Below, one piece after another: positions 1 to 7,550 of a stretch of DNA of 64,000 nucleotides. Both the position numbers and the translations under genes were made by a program. The stretch comes from Henriciella litoralis (GTDB lineage: Bacteria > Pseudomonadota > Alphaproteobacteria > Caulobacterales > Hyphomonadaceae). The first letter of the stretch is position 1. Every line of letters starts with the position of its first letter. The stretch covers positions 2,512,407 to 2,576,406 of the forward strand of contig NZ_NCSS01000006.1 in the NCBI RefSeq assembly GCF_002088935.1. Reading direction: 5' to 3'. The notes beneath the pieces were generated by a model. The model was not told the DNA's origin. It was given only the letters and a program-made list of their open reading frames with translations, and ran no database searches.

Positions 1-8
1 CGTCGCTA

Positions 9-1448
9 TCAGTTCTGGTGGCCGGTATAGGATTCTTCGGTGATGATTTCATCGCTGACTTTTTTCGAAAGCGTCTCGTCTTCATGGACGAGGCGTTTTT
101 TCTTCCAGTCTCCTTTCGCGATGATCGCGATGCTGACCAGTGACACGATCAGATAGCTGATCGGGAAGGCCCACCAGACGCCATTGAGGCCAAGGCTGGT
201 ATTCTGCGACAGGATATAGGCGAGCGGAAACAGGATCACCCATTGCGAGATGATCGTGATCATCATCGTGGTCAGCATGTTGCCCGACGCACGTAATACG
301 CCGCTTAGCGCGAACTGAACGCCCAGCAGACCCCAGGCCAGCGAAACGGTCCGAAGGAAGGTCGCGCCGGTTCTGATGACATCCTCTTCGCCTGGGACGA
401 AGAAGGCCACAAAGTGCGGAGCGAAGGCAAAGACGATAATGCCGAACACGCTGAGTACGCAAAAGGAGACCATTGCGCCAAGTCGGCCAATCTTCTCAGC
501 CCGGTCCATCTGGCCCGCGCCAATGTTCTGTCCAACCAGTGTCGAGATCGCCATTGAGAGGCCCATAGCCGGGATCATCGCGACCTGGATCATGTTTGAG
601 CCGACGCCGTAGGACGCAATCGCCATTGTCCCGAAGCTCGCGATCAGGAAGGTCATGATGATCAGGCCAAAGGCGCGCGCCGACATTTCTATTGAGGCGG
701 GCAGCCCGAGGAAAAAGGCCTTGCGAATGAAGGCGAGATCCGGCTTGAAATTCTTCAGGGAAATCTTGATGCCGAACCGGCCGCCAAACAGCACCGCGAA
801 GCCGATCAGCGCGGCAACGCTTTGGGTGGCCAGTGTCGCCAAGGCTGCGCCCATAACGCCCATGGCAGGCACGGGGCCCCAGCCAAAAATGAAAAGCGGA
901 TCGAGAAAGAAGTTTGCGATCACCGTCCCGAAGACAATCATGATCGGCAATTTCATCTCGCCGATCCCGCGCATGACTGACTGGAACATGATGAAGGTGA
1001 AGCTGAACACCAGACCGGCGAAAGCGACGTGAAGATAGCCCTTGGCGCCTGCATAAACTTCCGGTGTCACGCCCATCAGCTTAAGCAAAAAAGGCGTTGC
1101 GACATAGCCGACCGCGCCCAGCAGGAGGGAGGTCATCACCACCATCAGCATGGTCTGTCCCGCGACATGGTTGACCATCTCGCTGTTCCGCGCGCCAAAA
1201 TACTGCGCAATCAGGATTGAGCCTGCGATACCAAGGCCGGAGCCGACCGCAATCGTCAGAAAGATCACAGGAAACGAGATCGACACCGCTGCAATGGCCG
1301 CATCGCCCAGCCGGCCGACCCAGAACGCGTCGATCAGCTGATAGGCGGACTGCAGCACATTCGCCAAAATGATGGGCACGGCCAGCAGCATCAGCGAGCG
1401 CAGGACAGGGCCTTCCAGAAGCGCAGCCGCGCGTGCAGATTTCGTCAT
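9..1448 (-). CDS. MATE family efflux transporter
   Basis: A 479-residue polytopic inner-membrane protein of the multidrug and toxin extrusion (MATE) family, which normally exports cationic drugs or metabolites by Na+ or H+ antiport. The sequence shows about twelve hydrophobic segments in two similar halves. The first helix region contains VPIILANVLQSAYQLIDAFW, typical of the family N-terminus, and the second half repeats the pattern near residues 240-290. The C-terminal 35 residues are hydrophilic and rich in K and E. Length matches the family (about 450-480). The ATG start sits just downstream of a short gap behind the next minus-strand gene, an ABC ATPase, so the two may share a transcript. 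The substrate cannot be told from sequence. Confidence 0.93.
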   Translation of the reverse strand: MTKSARAAALLEGPVLRSLMLLAVPIILANVLQSAYQLIDAFWVGRLGDAAIAAVSISFPVIFLTIAVGSGLGIAGSILIAQYFGARNSEMVNHVAGQTMLMVVMTSLLLGAVGYVATPFLLKLMGVTPEVYAGAKGYLHVAFAGLVFSFTFIMFQSVMRGIGEMKLPIMIVFGTVIANFFLDPLFIFGWGPVPAMGVMGAALATLATQSVAALIGFAVLFGGRFGIKISLKNFKPDLAFIRKAFFLGLPASIEMSARAFGLIIMTFLIASFGTMAIASYGVGSNMIQVAMIPAMGLSMAISTLVGQNIGAGQMDRAEKIGRLGAMVSFCVLSVFGIIVFAFAPHFVAFFVPGEEDVIRTGATFLRTVSLAWGLLGVQFALSGVLRASGNMLTTMMITIISQWVILFPLAYILSQNTSLGLNGVWWAFPISYLIVSLVSIAIIAKGDWKKKRLVHEDETLSKKVSDEIITEESYTGHQN

Positions 1449-1486
1449 TTACTATCGCCCCCTGAAGTTAGGCGACTACAATTATA

Positions 1487-2428
1487 TCAGGCTGCCTCGG
1501 TTGTCATGGCGACAAACACGTCTTCCAGCTTTGGCTGGTCGGTCGAGAGGTCAGCCACGCCAATCCCGGCATCGCGGACCTGTTCCAGCAGACGCCCGAT
1601 CCCTGTCTCGCTATTGCGATAGGTGATCTGAAGCTCGCCGGTTTTCAGAAGCTCGATATTGAGATGCTTCAGACTGTCTGGGATCGTCGCAACCGTTTCG
1701 CGGGGCACGACGCGCAGAAGGCGCTGGTCGAGCCGCGAAAGGAGTTTCGGCGTCGGCTCGCAGGCGATGATGTCACCATGATTGACGATCGCAATCTCGT
1801 CGCAAAGCTCTTCAGCCTCTTCCAGATAGTGTGTGGTGAGAATGATCGTCGTGCCTTCGTCATGCAGACGGCGGACATATTGCCAGAGTGAGCGACGCAG
1901 CTCGACATCGACACCGGCGGTCGGCTCATCGAGGATCAAGACAGGTGGATTATGCACCAGCGCCTTGGCGATCATCACGCGGCGCTTCATGCCACCTGAG
2001 AGCTGGCGTACATAGGCGTCACGCTTGTCGAGCAGGCCAACCGCCTCAAGAATTTCAGCCGTGCGGCGTTCCTTTTTGGGGACGCCATAGAAACCCGCCT
2101 GCAACTCCAGCGCCTCTTCGGGCGTGAAGAAGGGGTCCATGGTGATTTCCTGGTTCACGACACCGATCGCTGCGCGGCTTGCGCGCGGGTGCTGGTCGAT
2201 GTCCATGTCCCAGATGCGGGCCGTCCCGCCCGTCTTGGTCACGAGCCCGGCGAGAATATTGATAAAAGTCGACTTGCCGGCCCCGTTCGGTCCAAGCAGG
2301 CCAAAAATCGAGCCGCGCGGAATTTTGAGGTCGATGCCATTCAGCGCCCGTTTTTCGGGCATCTTTCCTGATGCGGCGTACACCTTGTCCAGGCCCTGGA
2401 CTTCAATTGCATAGTCGGGTGCAGACAT
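1487..2428 (-). CDS. ABC transporter ATP-binding protein (exporter type)
   Basis: Cytoplasmic ATPase subunit of an ABC transporter of the drug/polysaccharide/NatA-like exporter class. It carries Walker A (LLGPNGAGKST), the signature LSGGMKRR, Walker B (PVLILDEPTAGVD) and an H-loop histidine in TTHYLEEAEEL, followed by a C-terminal regulatory region of about 90 residues. I start it at 2428 because GGAGAG lies at proper spacing before that ATG; an in-frame ATG at 2461 lacks a ribosome site. No membrane permease gene lies beside it: the neighbours are a complete MATE transporter and a GST, so its partner must be elsewhere. Family assignment is firm, substrate unknown. Confidence 0.9.
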   Translation of the reverse strand: MSAPDYAIEVQGLDKVYAASGKMPEKRALNGIDLKIPRGSIFGLLGPNGAGKSTFINILAGLVTKTGGTARIWDMDIDQHPRASRAAIGVVNQEITMDPFFTPEEALELQAGFYGVPKKERRTAEILEAVGLLDKRDAYVRQLSGGMKRRVMIAKALVHNPPVLILDEPTAGVDVELRRSLWQYVRRLHDEGTTIILTTHYLEEAEELCDEIAIVNHGDIIACEPTPKLLSRLDQRLLRVVPRETVATIPDSLKHLNIELLKTGELQITYRNSETGIGRLLEQVRDAGIGVADLSTDQPKLEDVFVAMTTEAA

Positions 2429-2482
2429 GTGCTCTCCGTCAATCCTTGCTGAAGGCGACATATAGGGCGCCGCGCGCGCGAA

Positions 2483-3118
2483 CTAAACCACCGGCGTTTC
2501 TTTTTGCCGCTTCATCGCCCGTTTAAAGCCGTCACGCGCCTTCAACCGGCTGAGATATTCTTTACAGGTTGAGGTCATGCAGTTTTCCAGCGGCGGGATC
2601 ACAGTCGACAGAAGAAGGGCATAACCGATCGCAATATCGGCCATGGTGAAGCGGTCCGCCGCCATCCACATCGAATGCTCAAGATGCGTATCCACCGCGC
2701 GAAGCCGCCCGGAATACCAGAGGCGGTAATCGTCGGCGACCTGCGGCTGACGCCGGCTTTTGGCTTCAAGCACTTCGTAACGCAGCACCAGAGTTTGCGG
2801 AAAAGTGAGTGTCGCGTCTGAAAAATACATCCAGTTGAGATAGCTGCCAAAGGCGGGCTCATCCGGCGAAACGACGAGGTCCGTCGGCCCATGCATGCGG
2901 CCGAGATACTCACAGATGGCGCTCGATTCGGTCATCTTGGTGCGACCATCGGTAAAAAAGGGGACGGTGCCGAGCGGATTTATCTCAAGATACTGCTTGT
3001 GAAGCGCACGCGGCGGGAAAGGCAGATTGATCAACTCATAGTCCAGTCCGAGCTCCTCCATGGCCCATAGCGGGCGGAATGAGCGGGCGTTCCGGCAATG
3101 ATAGAGTGTCGGTTTCAT
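2483..3118 (-). CDS. Glutathione S-transferase family protein
   Basis: A 211-residue cytosolic GST-like protein. The N-terminal thioredoxin-fold half begins TLYHCRNARSFRPLWAMEEL, continues through the cis-proline motif GTVPFF and the glutathione-contact ESSAICEYL. The C-terminal half is the all-helical GST domain, with the usual DRFTMADIAIGYAL segment. Members conjugate or reduce electrophiles with glutathione, or are atypical binding proteins. The size is normal for the family. It lies downstream of nothing obviously functionally linked and is read in the same direction as the ABC ATPase and MATE genes, which could form a loose detoxification transcript (inference). Confidence 0.88.
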   Translation of the reverse strand: MKPTLYHCRNARSFRPLWAMEELGLDYELINLPFPPRALHKQYLEINPLGTVPFFTDGRTKMTESSAICEYLGRMHGPTDLVVSPDEPAFGSYLNWMYFSDATLTFPQTLVLRYEVLEAKSRRQPQVADDYRLWYSGRLRAVDTHLEHSMWMAADRFTMADIAIGYALLLSTVIPPLENCMTSTCKEYLSRLKARDGFKRAMKRQKETPVV

Positions 3119-3230
3119 CGTTTCTCGCCCTCTTTCTTGGTGAGTGTGGCAATTGACGGCCTGTATCGTCGCAGACTACCTATGCCTTTGACCACATAGC
3201 GGGCAACGCTGACACTGGGGAAGCTAGTTC

Positions 3231-3428
3231 ATGGCCATCGAAACGCTGCCGGATGCACCGGAAACCATCGTCACCGAAGAACATCACGTCGCTTGTGATG
3301 GCGGCAACGGGCCGCTCGGCCATCCGGTCGTCTGGTACGAAATGGGTGACGACGAGATGGCTGAGTGCGGCTATTGCGACCGCCGCTTCGTCCTCAAGGG
3401 CGGCCGCTACGACCCGAACCATCAATAA
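3231..3428 (+). CDS. CHCC zinc-finger domain protein
   Basis: A 65-residue protein of the CHCC zinc-finger family (related to the small NDUFS6-type zinc domain seen in complex I and in stand-alone alphaproteobacterial proteins). The likely zinc ligands are Cys22, His31, Cys46 and Cys49, set in the motifs VACDGGNGPLGHP and ECGYCDRRFV. There is no signal peptide or membrane segment, so it is cytoplasmic. It lies alone between two minus-strand genes. Stand-alone members are widespread in alphaproteobacteria and their precise role is not settled. Confidence 0.88.
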   Translation: MAIETLPDAPETIVTEEHHVACDGGNGPLGHPVVWYEMGDDEMAECGYCDRRFVLKGGRYDPNHQ

Positions 3429-3449
3429 ATAGACCTTGAGTGGCCGCGG

Positions 3450-4256
3450 TCAGCTCTGGCTGGCCTTGCGCCGCTTGCGGTCTTTCCACCAGATCGCAAA
3501 AATTTTCGGTCCGTCGAGCAGATAGCGTTTGACCATGCGTTGAGGTTCGCTGGTCAGGCGGTGGAGCCATTCAAGCCTGAAATCGCGCATCCATTCCGGC
3601 GCACGCGTCGCGCGGCCTGTCAGGAAGTCGAGGCTTGCCCCGCAGCAAAGGCCAGCACCCGTCACGGTGCCGAGACGTTTGGCGGCGAGGGCGACCATTT
3701 CCTGTTGCGGAGACCCGACACACAGAAAGTGAAACCGGGACGGATTTCTCGCCATGAACTCAGCCGCGGCCTGAACAGCCTCCGGCTTGTTGCGCAGGCC
3801 CATGGGTGGATCATGCCAGCGTACATCTGACAGCCCATATTTGGCTTTGAGGGCTGAAATTTCGCTCGCTGTGCAACCAATGACGACGATCGGTTCGTCG
3901 GTGTCGACTTCTCTATCGAAGAGCGTTTCGACCACATCCGCCCCGGGTGAGGCGGGCAGGTCCAGGCCGTCAAACTGGCCGAGCAGTTCCAGGATGCGGC
4001 TGTCATTGAGGATGAGACCGGCTTCATAATAAAGCTCGCGCAGCTGGGGCTGCTTTTCCAGGCGCACCATATGATCGACATTTGGCGTCACGACATACCA
4101 GAATTCTGTGGAGTCGAGGGCCTGTCGGGCAATATGCCGAGCCGCATCGCGCGTTGGTTTTGGCCTGAAGGGAAGGTCGAGAAAATGCGTAACGGGCGCA
4201 TCATCCTGTGTACCTGTGGCGGGAGCGCCCTTCGGATTTGCTGGAGTGGCCTGCAT
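3450..4256 (-). CDS. WecB/TagA/CpsF family glycosyltransferase
   Basis: A 268-residue GT26-family enzyme that adds ManNAc, ManNAcA or a related sugar to a lipid-linked precursor in surface polysaccharide synthesis at the inner membrane face. Diagnostic segments are TPNVDHMVRLEK near residue 57, an acidic LNDSRILELL region, and the C-terminal family block RAPEWMRDFRLEWLHRL followed by a basic tail that reaches the membrane. The family length is about 240-270. No other polysaccharide genes are adjacent; pspF lies upstream on the same strand with a short gap, so pspF and this gene may be co-transcribed. Confidence 0.9.
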   Translation of the reverse strand: MQATPANPKGAPATGTQDDAPVTHFLDLPFRPKPTRDAARHIARQALDSTEFWYVVTPNVDHMVRLEKQPQLRELYYEAGLILNDSRILELLGQFDGLDLPASPGADVVETLFDREVDTDEPIVVIGCTASEISALKAKYGLSDVRWHDPPMGLRNKPEAVQAAAEFMARNPSRFHFLCVGSPQQEMVALAAKRLGTVTGAGLCCGASLDFLTGRATRAPEWMRDFRLEWLHRLTSEPQRMVKRYLLDGPKIFAIWWKDRKRRKASQS

Positions 4257-4289
4257 GGAATCTCCTTGGCAGGTTGGAGCGGGAGGCCG

Positions 4290-5345
4290 CTAAAGGGTTT
4301 CGGCGTCGTCCGGTTTGCCCGGCTTCTTTCCGTAATCATGTTTTCTCAGAAGGCCGCGTAGCTGGTGATAGGTCAATCCCAGTGTTTCCGCTGCCTTGCC
4401 CTGATGGCCATCATGCGCTGCGAGCGCGGCATCAATCAGGGACGTCTCGAATATTCTGGTCTGATCCTCAAAAGGCACGCCAAGTTCCGGTTTCGGCACG
4501 CCCGGTTGCTTCGGCGCAGATGGGGTTTCGGCGCTGCCGTTCAAGATGGCCGGTGGACGGAAAGGCGATTCAAAAGGATCAAGCGCAGAGGTGTCAAAGC
4601 GGATGGCTTCGCCGTTTGGGTTGGTCAGCGCGCGCGCCGTGATGCGTTGGGCAAAGTTTCTCAACTCACGAACATTGCCCGGCCAGGAATACGCTTCGAT
4701 CGCTTCGACGGCTGATGGCGCAAATCCGGGAAAATCTTCCAGCATCTCGCGCGCCATCCTGCGGGCAAAGAAGTCGGCCAGTATGGTCGCATCCCCTTTG
4801 CGTGCCCGAAGAGGGGGCAGGGTGACCACGTCAAAGGCCAGCCTGTCGAGAAGGTCAGCACGGAACTTTCCGGCGCGCACAGCCGATGGCAGGTCGATAT
4901 TGGTCGCGGCCACAACACGGACATTGGTGGAGAGCACTTTCTCGCCGCCGAGACGCTGAAACTCTCCATACTCAACCACGCGCAGAAGCTTCTCCTGAAC
5001 GCGGCTGGAGGCCGTCGCAATCTCATCGAGGAAGATTGTGCCGCCATCGGCAAGCTCGAACCGGCCGGTCCGTCTTTCCGTGGCGCCCGTAAACGCGCCG
5101 CGCTCATGGCCAAACAGTTCGGAGTCCAGCAAGTCGTCTGACAGGGCCGCGCAATTGACCTTGATGTACGGCCCCTCCCATCGCTTCGACAGGAAGTGAA
5201 GGCGCTCGGCCACGAGCTCCTTGCCCGTACCGCGTTCGCCGATGACCAATGCGGGCCGATCAAGCGGGGCCAGGCGCGAGATGTGCTCAAGCGCAGAAAG
5301 CCATTGCGGCGCTTCACCAACAATTTGAGGGGTTTGACCAATCAT
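4290..5345 (-). CDS. pspF: Phage shock operon transcriptional activator PspF
   Basis: A sigma54-dependent enhancer-binding protein that activates the divergent psp operon under envelope stress. It begins directly with the AAA+ domain, with no receiver or sensor domain, as PspF does. Seen are Walker A GERGTGKE (residues 36-43), the sigma54-contacting GAFTGA loop (83-88), Walker [10 protein letters not shown], and a C-terminal Fis-type helix-turn-helix ([19 protein letters not shown]). PspF is known to be held inactive by PspA, and the pspA gene lies just across the intergenic region. A proline/serine-rich linker of about 50 residues separates the AAA+ domain from the HTH. The assignment is strong because of both architecture and neighbourhood. 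Confidence 0.95.
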   Translation of the reverse strand: MIGQTPQIVGEAPQWLSALEHISRLAPLDRPALVIGERGTGKELVAERLHFLSKRWEGPYIKVNCAALSDDLLDSELFGHERGAFTGATERRTGRFELADGGTIFLDEIATASSRVQEKLLRVVEYGEFQRLGGEKVLSTNVRVVAATNIDLPSAVRAGKFRADLLDRLAFDVVTLPPLRARKGDATILADFFARRMAREMLEDFPGFAPSAVEAIEAYSWPGNVRELRNFAQRITARALTNPNGEAIRFDTSALDPFESPFRPPAILNGSAETPSAPKQPGVPKPELGVPFEDQTRIFETSLIDAALAAHDGHQGKAAETLGLTYHQLRGLLRKHDYGKKPGKPDDAETL

Positions 5346-5479
5346 GCGGTTAAAATAACCAAATCATTCGTCAAAACAACATATAAAAATAGCGAAATAG
5401 ACTAAAAAATTGTTGAGGTCGGTGAGGCCGGTAAAATAAAATACAATAAATACAGCGGTCTAAATGGTTAGCGCAAAAC

Positions 5480-5495
5480 TGGCACGGTCCTTGAA
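5480..5495 (+). promoter_or_regulatory. Sigma54 (-24/-12) promoter of psp operon
   Basis: The sequence TGGCACGGTCCTTGAA matches the sigma54 consensus TGGCACG-N4-TTGCW with one deviation (A for C in the -12 element). It lies about 55 nt before the first small ORF of the psp operon, with pspF divergent on the other side. The AT-rich stretch 5346-5460 upstream is the natural place for PspF enhancer sites, but I could not define them. Confidence 0.85.
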
Positions 5496-5550
5496 ATGTA
5501 AATGGCAAATCAGGCGATGGGCGTCGCCACAAACGAAGGACGTAAAAGAC

Positions 5551-5691
5551 ATGACCGACCATTCATATGACACCCGCCACAAGTCAGCCCGTGAAGACGG
5601 AGGCCGTTTCGGCCGTTGGCTGGCAACCCGTCCAGCTGAGTGCTGGATGTTTTTCGCGGCAGGCGTCTTCCTGGGCGGCCTGTTCTTCTAG
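5551..5691 (+). CDS. Small membrane protein, first gene of psp operon
   Basis: A 46-residue protein with a charged N-terminal half (many D, R, K, H) and one C-terminal hydrophobic helix (WMFFAAGVFLGGLFF) ending right at the stop codon. It starts at the ATG at 5551, which follows GAAGGA, and is the first reading frame after the sigma54 promoter. I do not recognise the family. A tail-anchored or C-in topology is likely. Its position makes it a candidate accessory factor of the phage-shock response. No homologue of enterobacterial pspD, pspE or pspG is evident from its sequence. Confidence 0.7.
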   Translation: MTDHSYDTRHKSAREDGGRFGRWLATRPAECWMFFAAGVFLGGLFF

Positions 5692-5755
5692 AGCCTGAAA
5701 GAGCTTTTGAACGTCTCCTCCCAGACACAACCCGAATATAAAAAGGATACATACA

Positions 5756-6436
5756 ATGGGACTTTTTTCTCGCCTCGGCGACATCATCAACTCCAACATC
5801 AATGCGATGCTGGACAATGCAGAAAACCCTGAAAAGATCGCACGTCTGATCATCCAGGAAATGGAAGATACGCTGGTTGAGGTTCGCACCTCCGCTGCCC
5901 GCGCCATGGCCGACAAGAAGGAAATGGAACGCGAGATCGAGCACTATACCCGCGTCCGTGACGACTGGGAAAACAAGGCCGGCGTCGCCATCGACAAGGG
6001 CCGTGAAGACCTGGCCCGCGGCGCACTGGTTGCCAAACAGAAAGCTGATGGCGAAATCGAACGCCGCAAGCATGCCATGACGGCAGCTGAAGAAGCTTTC
6101 GAAAAGCATCAGGACGATCTGTCGAAGCTTCAGGCCAAGCTGGATGAAGCCAAGGCCAAGCACCGCGCGCTGATGATGCGCCGGGAAGCTGCTGAGCAAC
6201 GCATCCGCATGCGCTCACAGACCTATGACGGCCGCGTTGACGATGCTCTGGCCCGCTACGCCAGCGTCGAACGCAAAGTCGATGAGATGGAAGCCTATGC
6301 TGACCAGATCAGAGGCGCAGAGCCGAGCCTTGAAGCAGAGTTTGCCGCCCTTGAGCGCGACGAAGCTGTCGAGAAGGAACTCGAAGCCCTCAAGAAGTCG
6401 CGCGCCAAGCCGGCTGCAACCAAAAGCGAGGAATAG
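5756..6436 (+). CDS. pspA: Phage shock protein A (PspA/IM30 family)
   Basis: A 226-residue membrane-associated coiled-coil protein that binds stored-curvature lipid stress and inhibits PspF, and under stress forms ESCRT-III-like scaffolds that protect the inner membrane. The N-terminus has the amphipathic helix MGLFSRLGDIINSNINAML, followed by the family signature with NPEKIARLIIQEME. Long heptad-rich helices cover residues 25-190. Length equals E. coli PspA (about 222). The tail ends in a short basic KSRAKPAATKSEE. It is the second gene of the sigma54-driven operon and is followed 3 nt later by a 34-residue ORF. Confidence 0.97.
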   Translation: MGLFSRLGDIINSNINAMLDNAENPEKIARLIIQEMEDTLVEVRTSAARAMADKKEMEREIEHYTRVRDDWENKAGVAIDKGREDLARGALVAKQKADGEIERRKHAMTAAEEAFEKHQDDLSKLQAKLDEAKAKHRALMMRREAAEQRIRMRSQTYDGRVDDALARYASVERKVDEMEAYADQIRGAEPSLEAEFAALERDEAVEKELEALKKSRAKPAATKSEE

Positions 6437-6439
6437 ATC

Positions 6440-6544
6440 ATGCTAACGTCACTCATCGTTCTGGCTATTCTGCTCTCGCTTATTATCGTCCCAGGCCTCA
6501 TCCTCCAGAACATGGATGATCAGGATGGCGCAGAAAGAGGATAA
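6440..6544 (+). CDS. Tiny single-helix membrane protein between pspA and pspB
   Basis: A 34-residue reading frame: M-L-T-S, then a hydrophobic helix (LIVLAILLSLIIVPGLILQN), then a short acidic tail rich in D and E. It starts 3 nt after the pspA stop and ends 2 nt before the pspB ATG, the tight spacing expected of a translated operon gene. There is only weak purine enrichment (GAATAGATC) as ribosome site, so translational coupling with pspA is likely. I do not recognise the family. It is too short for most gene callers. Confidence 0.65.
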   Translation: MLTSLIVLAILLSLIIVPGLILQNMDDQDGAERG

Positions 6545-6546
6545 TC

Positions 6547-6804
6547 ATGGATCCGGAATACATCATTGGACTTGTCGCGGTCGTTTCGATCTTCGTCGTC
6601 TTCCCGGGAATGGTATTTCACTACATCACGCTCTGGCGGAAACAGAAGACACTCGAACCCGATGACGAGCGAATGCTCGAAGACCTCTGGCGCTCTGCGA
6701 AAGCCATGGAGCGCCGTATCGAGACCATCGAGCGGCTCGTTGATACTCACCCGGAAGACGACATGCCGGCCCCGCGCCGCCCCCGTTCTTCCTTCGACCG
6801 ATAG
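6547..6804 (+). CDS. pspB: Phage shock protein B
   Basis: An 85-residue inner-membrane protein that, with PspC, senses envelope stress and draws PspA away from PspF. It has one N-terminal transmembrane helix (about residues 5-28, IIGLVAVVSIFVVFPGMVFHY) and a cytoplasmic amphipathic, leucine-zipper-like segment, ERMLEDLWRSAKAMERRIETI, characteristic of PspB. The tail is Pro/Arg-rich and slightly longer than in E. coli (74 residues). It sits in the expected order between pspA and pspC. Confidence 0.93.
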   Translation: MDPEYIIGLVAVVSIFVVFPGMVFHYITLWRKQKTLEPDDERMLEDLWRSAKAMERRIETIERLVDTHPEDDMPAPRRPRSSFDR

Positions 6805-6816
6805 GATTTAACTAAC

Positions 6817-7272
6817 ATGACCCATCATCGTCATCACCGCAGTCGCCGCGAACATTCGCAGCCCTATGAGGACGAAATGTTCCGTTCGCCAAACCCGAAA
6901 CGCCTTTACCGGTCCCGCCGGAACAAGGTCTGGGCCGGTGTTTGTGGCGGGATCGCAGAGCGGTTTGGCTGGGATCCAATCATCGTCCGGCTCCTCGCCG
7001 TGGCCTCTTTCTTCCTCTTCGCAGGGCCTCTGGTCATCCTCGCCTATATTGTGATGATCCTGCTCGTTCCGAAGGCACCGAAAGACTACAGCCACCTGGC
7101 GCCAGAAGAAGAAGCTTTCTGGCGCGGCGTATCGGACCGCCCGAAGCGGACCTATTCCGGCCTGAAGTACACCTTCATGGACCTGGAAGACCGTCTGCAA
7201 AACCTCGAGGCCTCCGTCACGTCGGATGAATGGCGCCTGCGCCGCGAATTCCGCAACCTCGAGAAGAACTAA
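6817..7272 (+). CDS. pspC: Phage shock protein C (PspC domain)
   Basis: A 151-residue inner-membrane stress sensor partner of PspB. A histidine- and arginine-rich N-terminus is followed by the PspC domain: RLYRSRRNKVWAGVCGGIAE, then FGWDPIIVRLLAV, then a hydrophobic segment ending in VMILLVP (residues about 40-88). The C-terminal 60 residues form a predicted soluble coiled region (LEDRLQNLEASV). E. coli PspC is 119 residues, so this one has a longer C-terminal part, as is common in alphaproteobacteria. It follows pspB after 12 nt. Confidence 0.94.
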   Translation: MTHHRHHRSRREHSQPYEDEMFRSPNPKRLYRSRRNKVWAGVCGGIAERFGWDPIIVRLLAVASFFLFAGPLVILAYIVMILLVPKAPKDYSHLAPEEEAFWRGVSDRPKRTYSGLKYTFMDLEDRLQNLEASVTSDEWRLRREFRNLEKN

Positions 7273-7368
7273 ATTATGTCGGCTCTCATCCTTACCCTGC
7301 CAGTCCGGCACTATGGGTCAGAGCCGGCACCCCACTTCAACCCGATCAGCCCAGAGGGGGCAAATACA

Positions 7369-7548
7369 ATGACCAACAGACTTCAGACCAGCGGATGGAT
7401 TGCACTGAGCATCGCGCTCGCAATGCTCGGCGCGGCCGTCTTCGCCAGCGCCACCGGCGGACTGCATGTCGAGGCAGGAGGCGTGCAAATGACGCTCCAG
7501 ACCTCCGCCGAAACTGGCCTTCAGCTGGTCTTTGCCGCAGCAAGCTAG
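7369..7548 (+). CDS. Small membrane protein, last gene of psp operon
   Basis: A 59-residue protein starting at the ATG at 7369, chosen because AGAGGGGG precedes it; a longer in-frame version from 7276 has no such site and a non-membrane N-terminus. It has one transmembrane helix or uncleaved signal (WIALSIALAMLGAAVFASA) and a short, weakly polar C-terminus. The gene ends 3 nt before the convergent mnmC stop. I do not recognise the family; it occupies the position where enterobacteria have pspD but shows no clear resemblance. Confidence 0.6.
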   Translation: MTNRLQTSGWIALSIALAMLGAAVFASATGGLHVEAGGVQMTLQTSAETGLQLVFAAAS

Positions 7549-7550
7549 GC

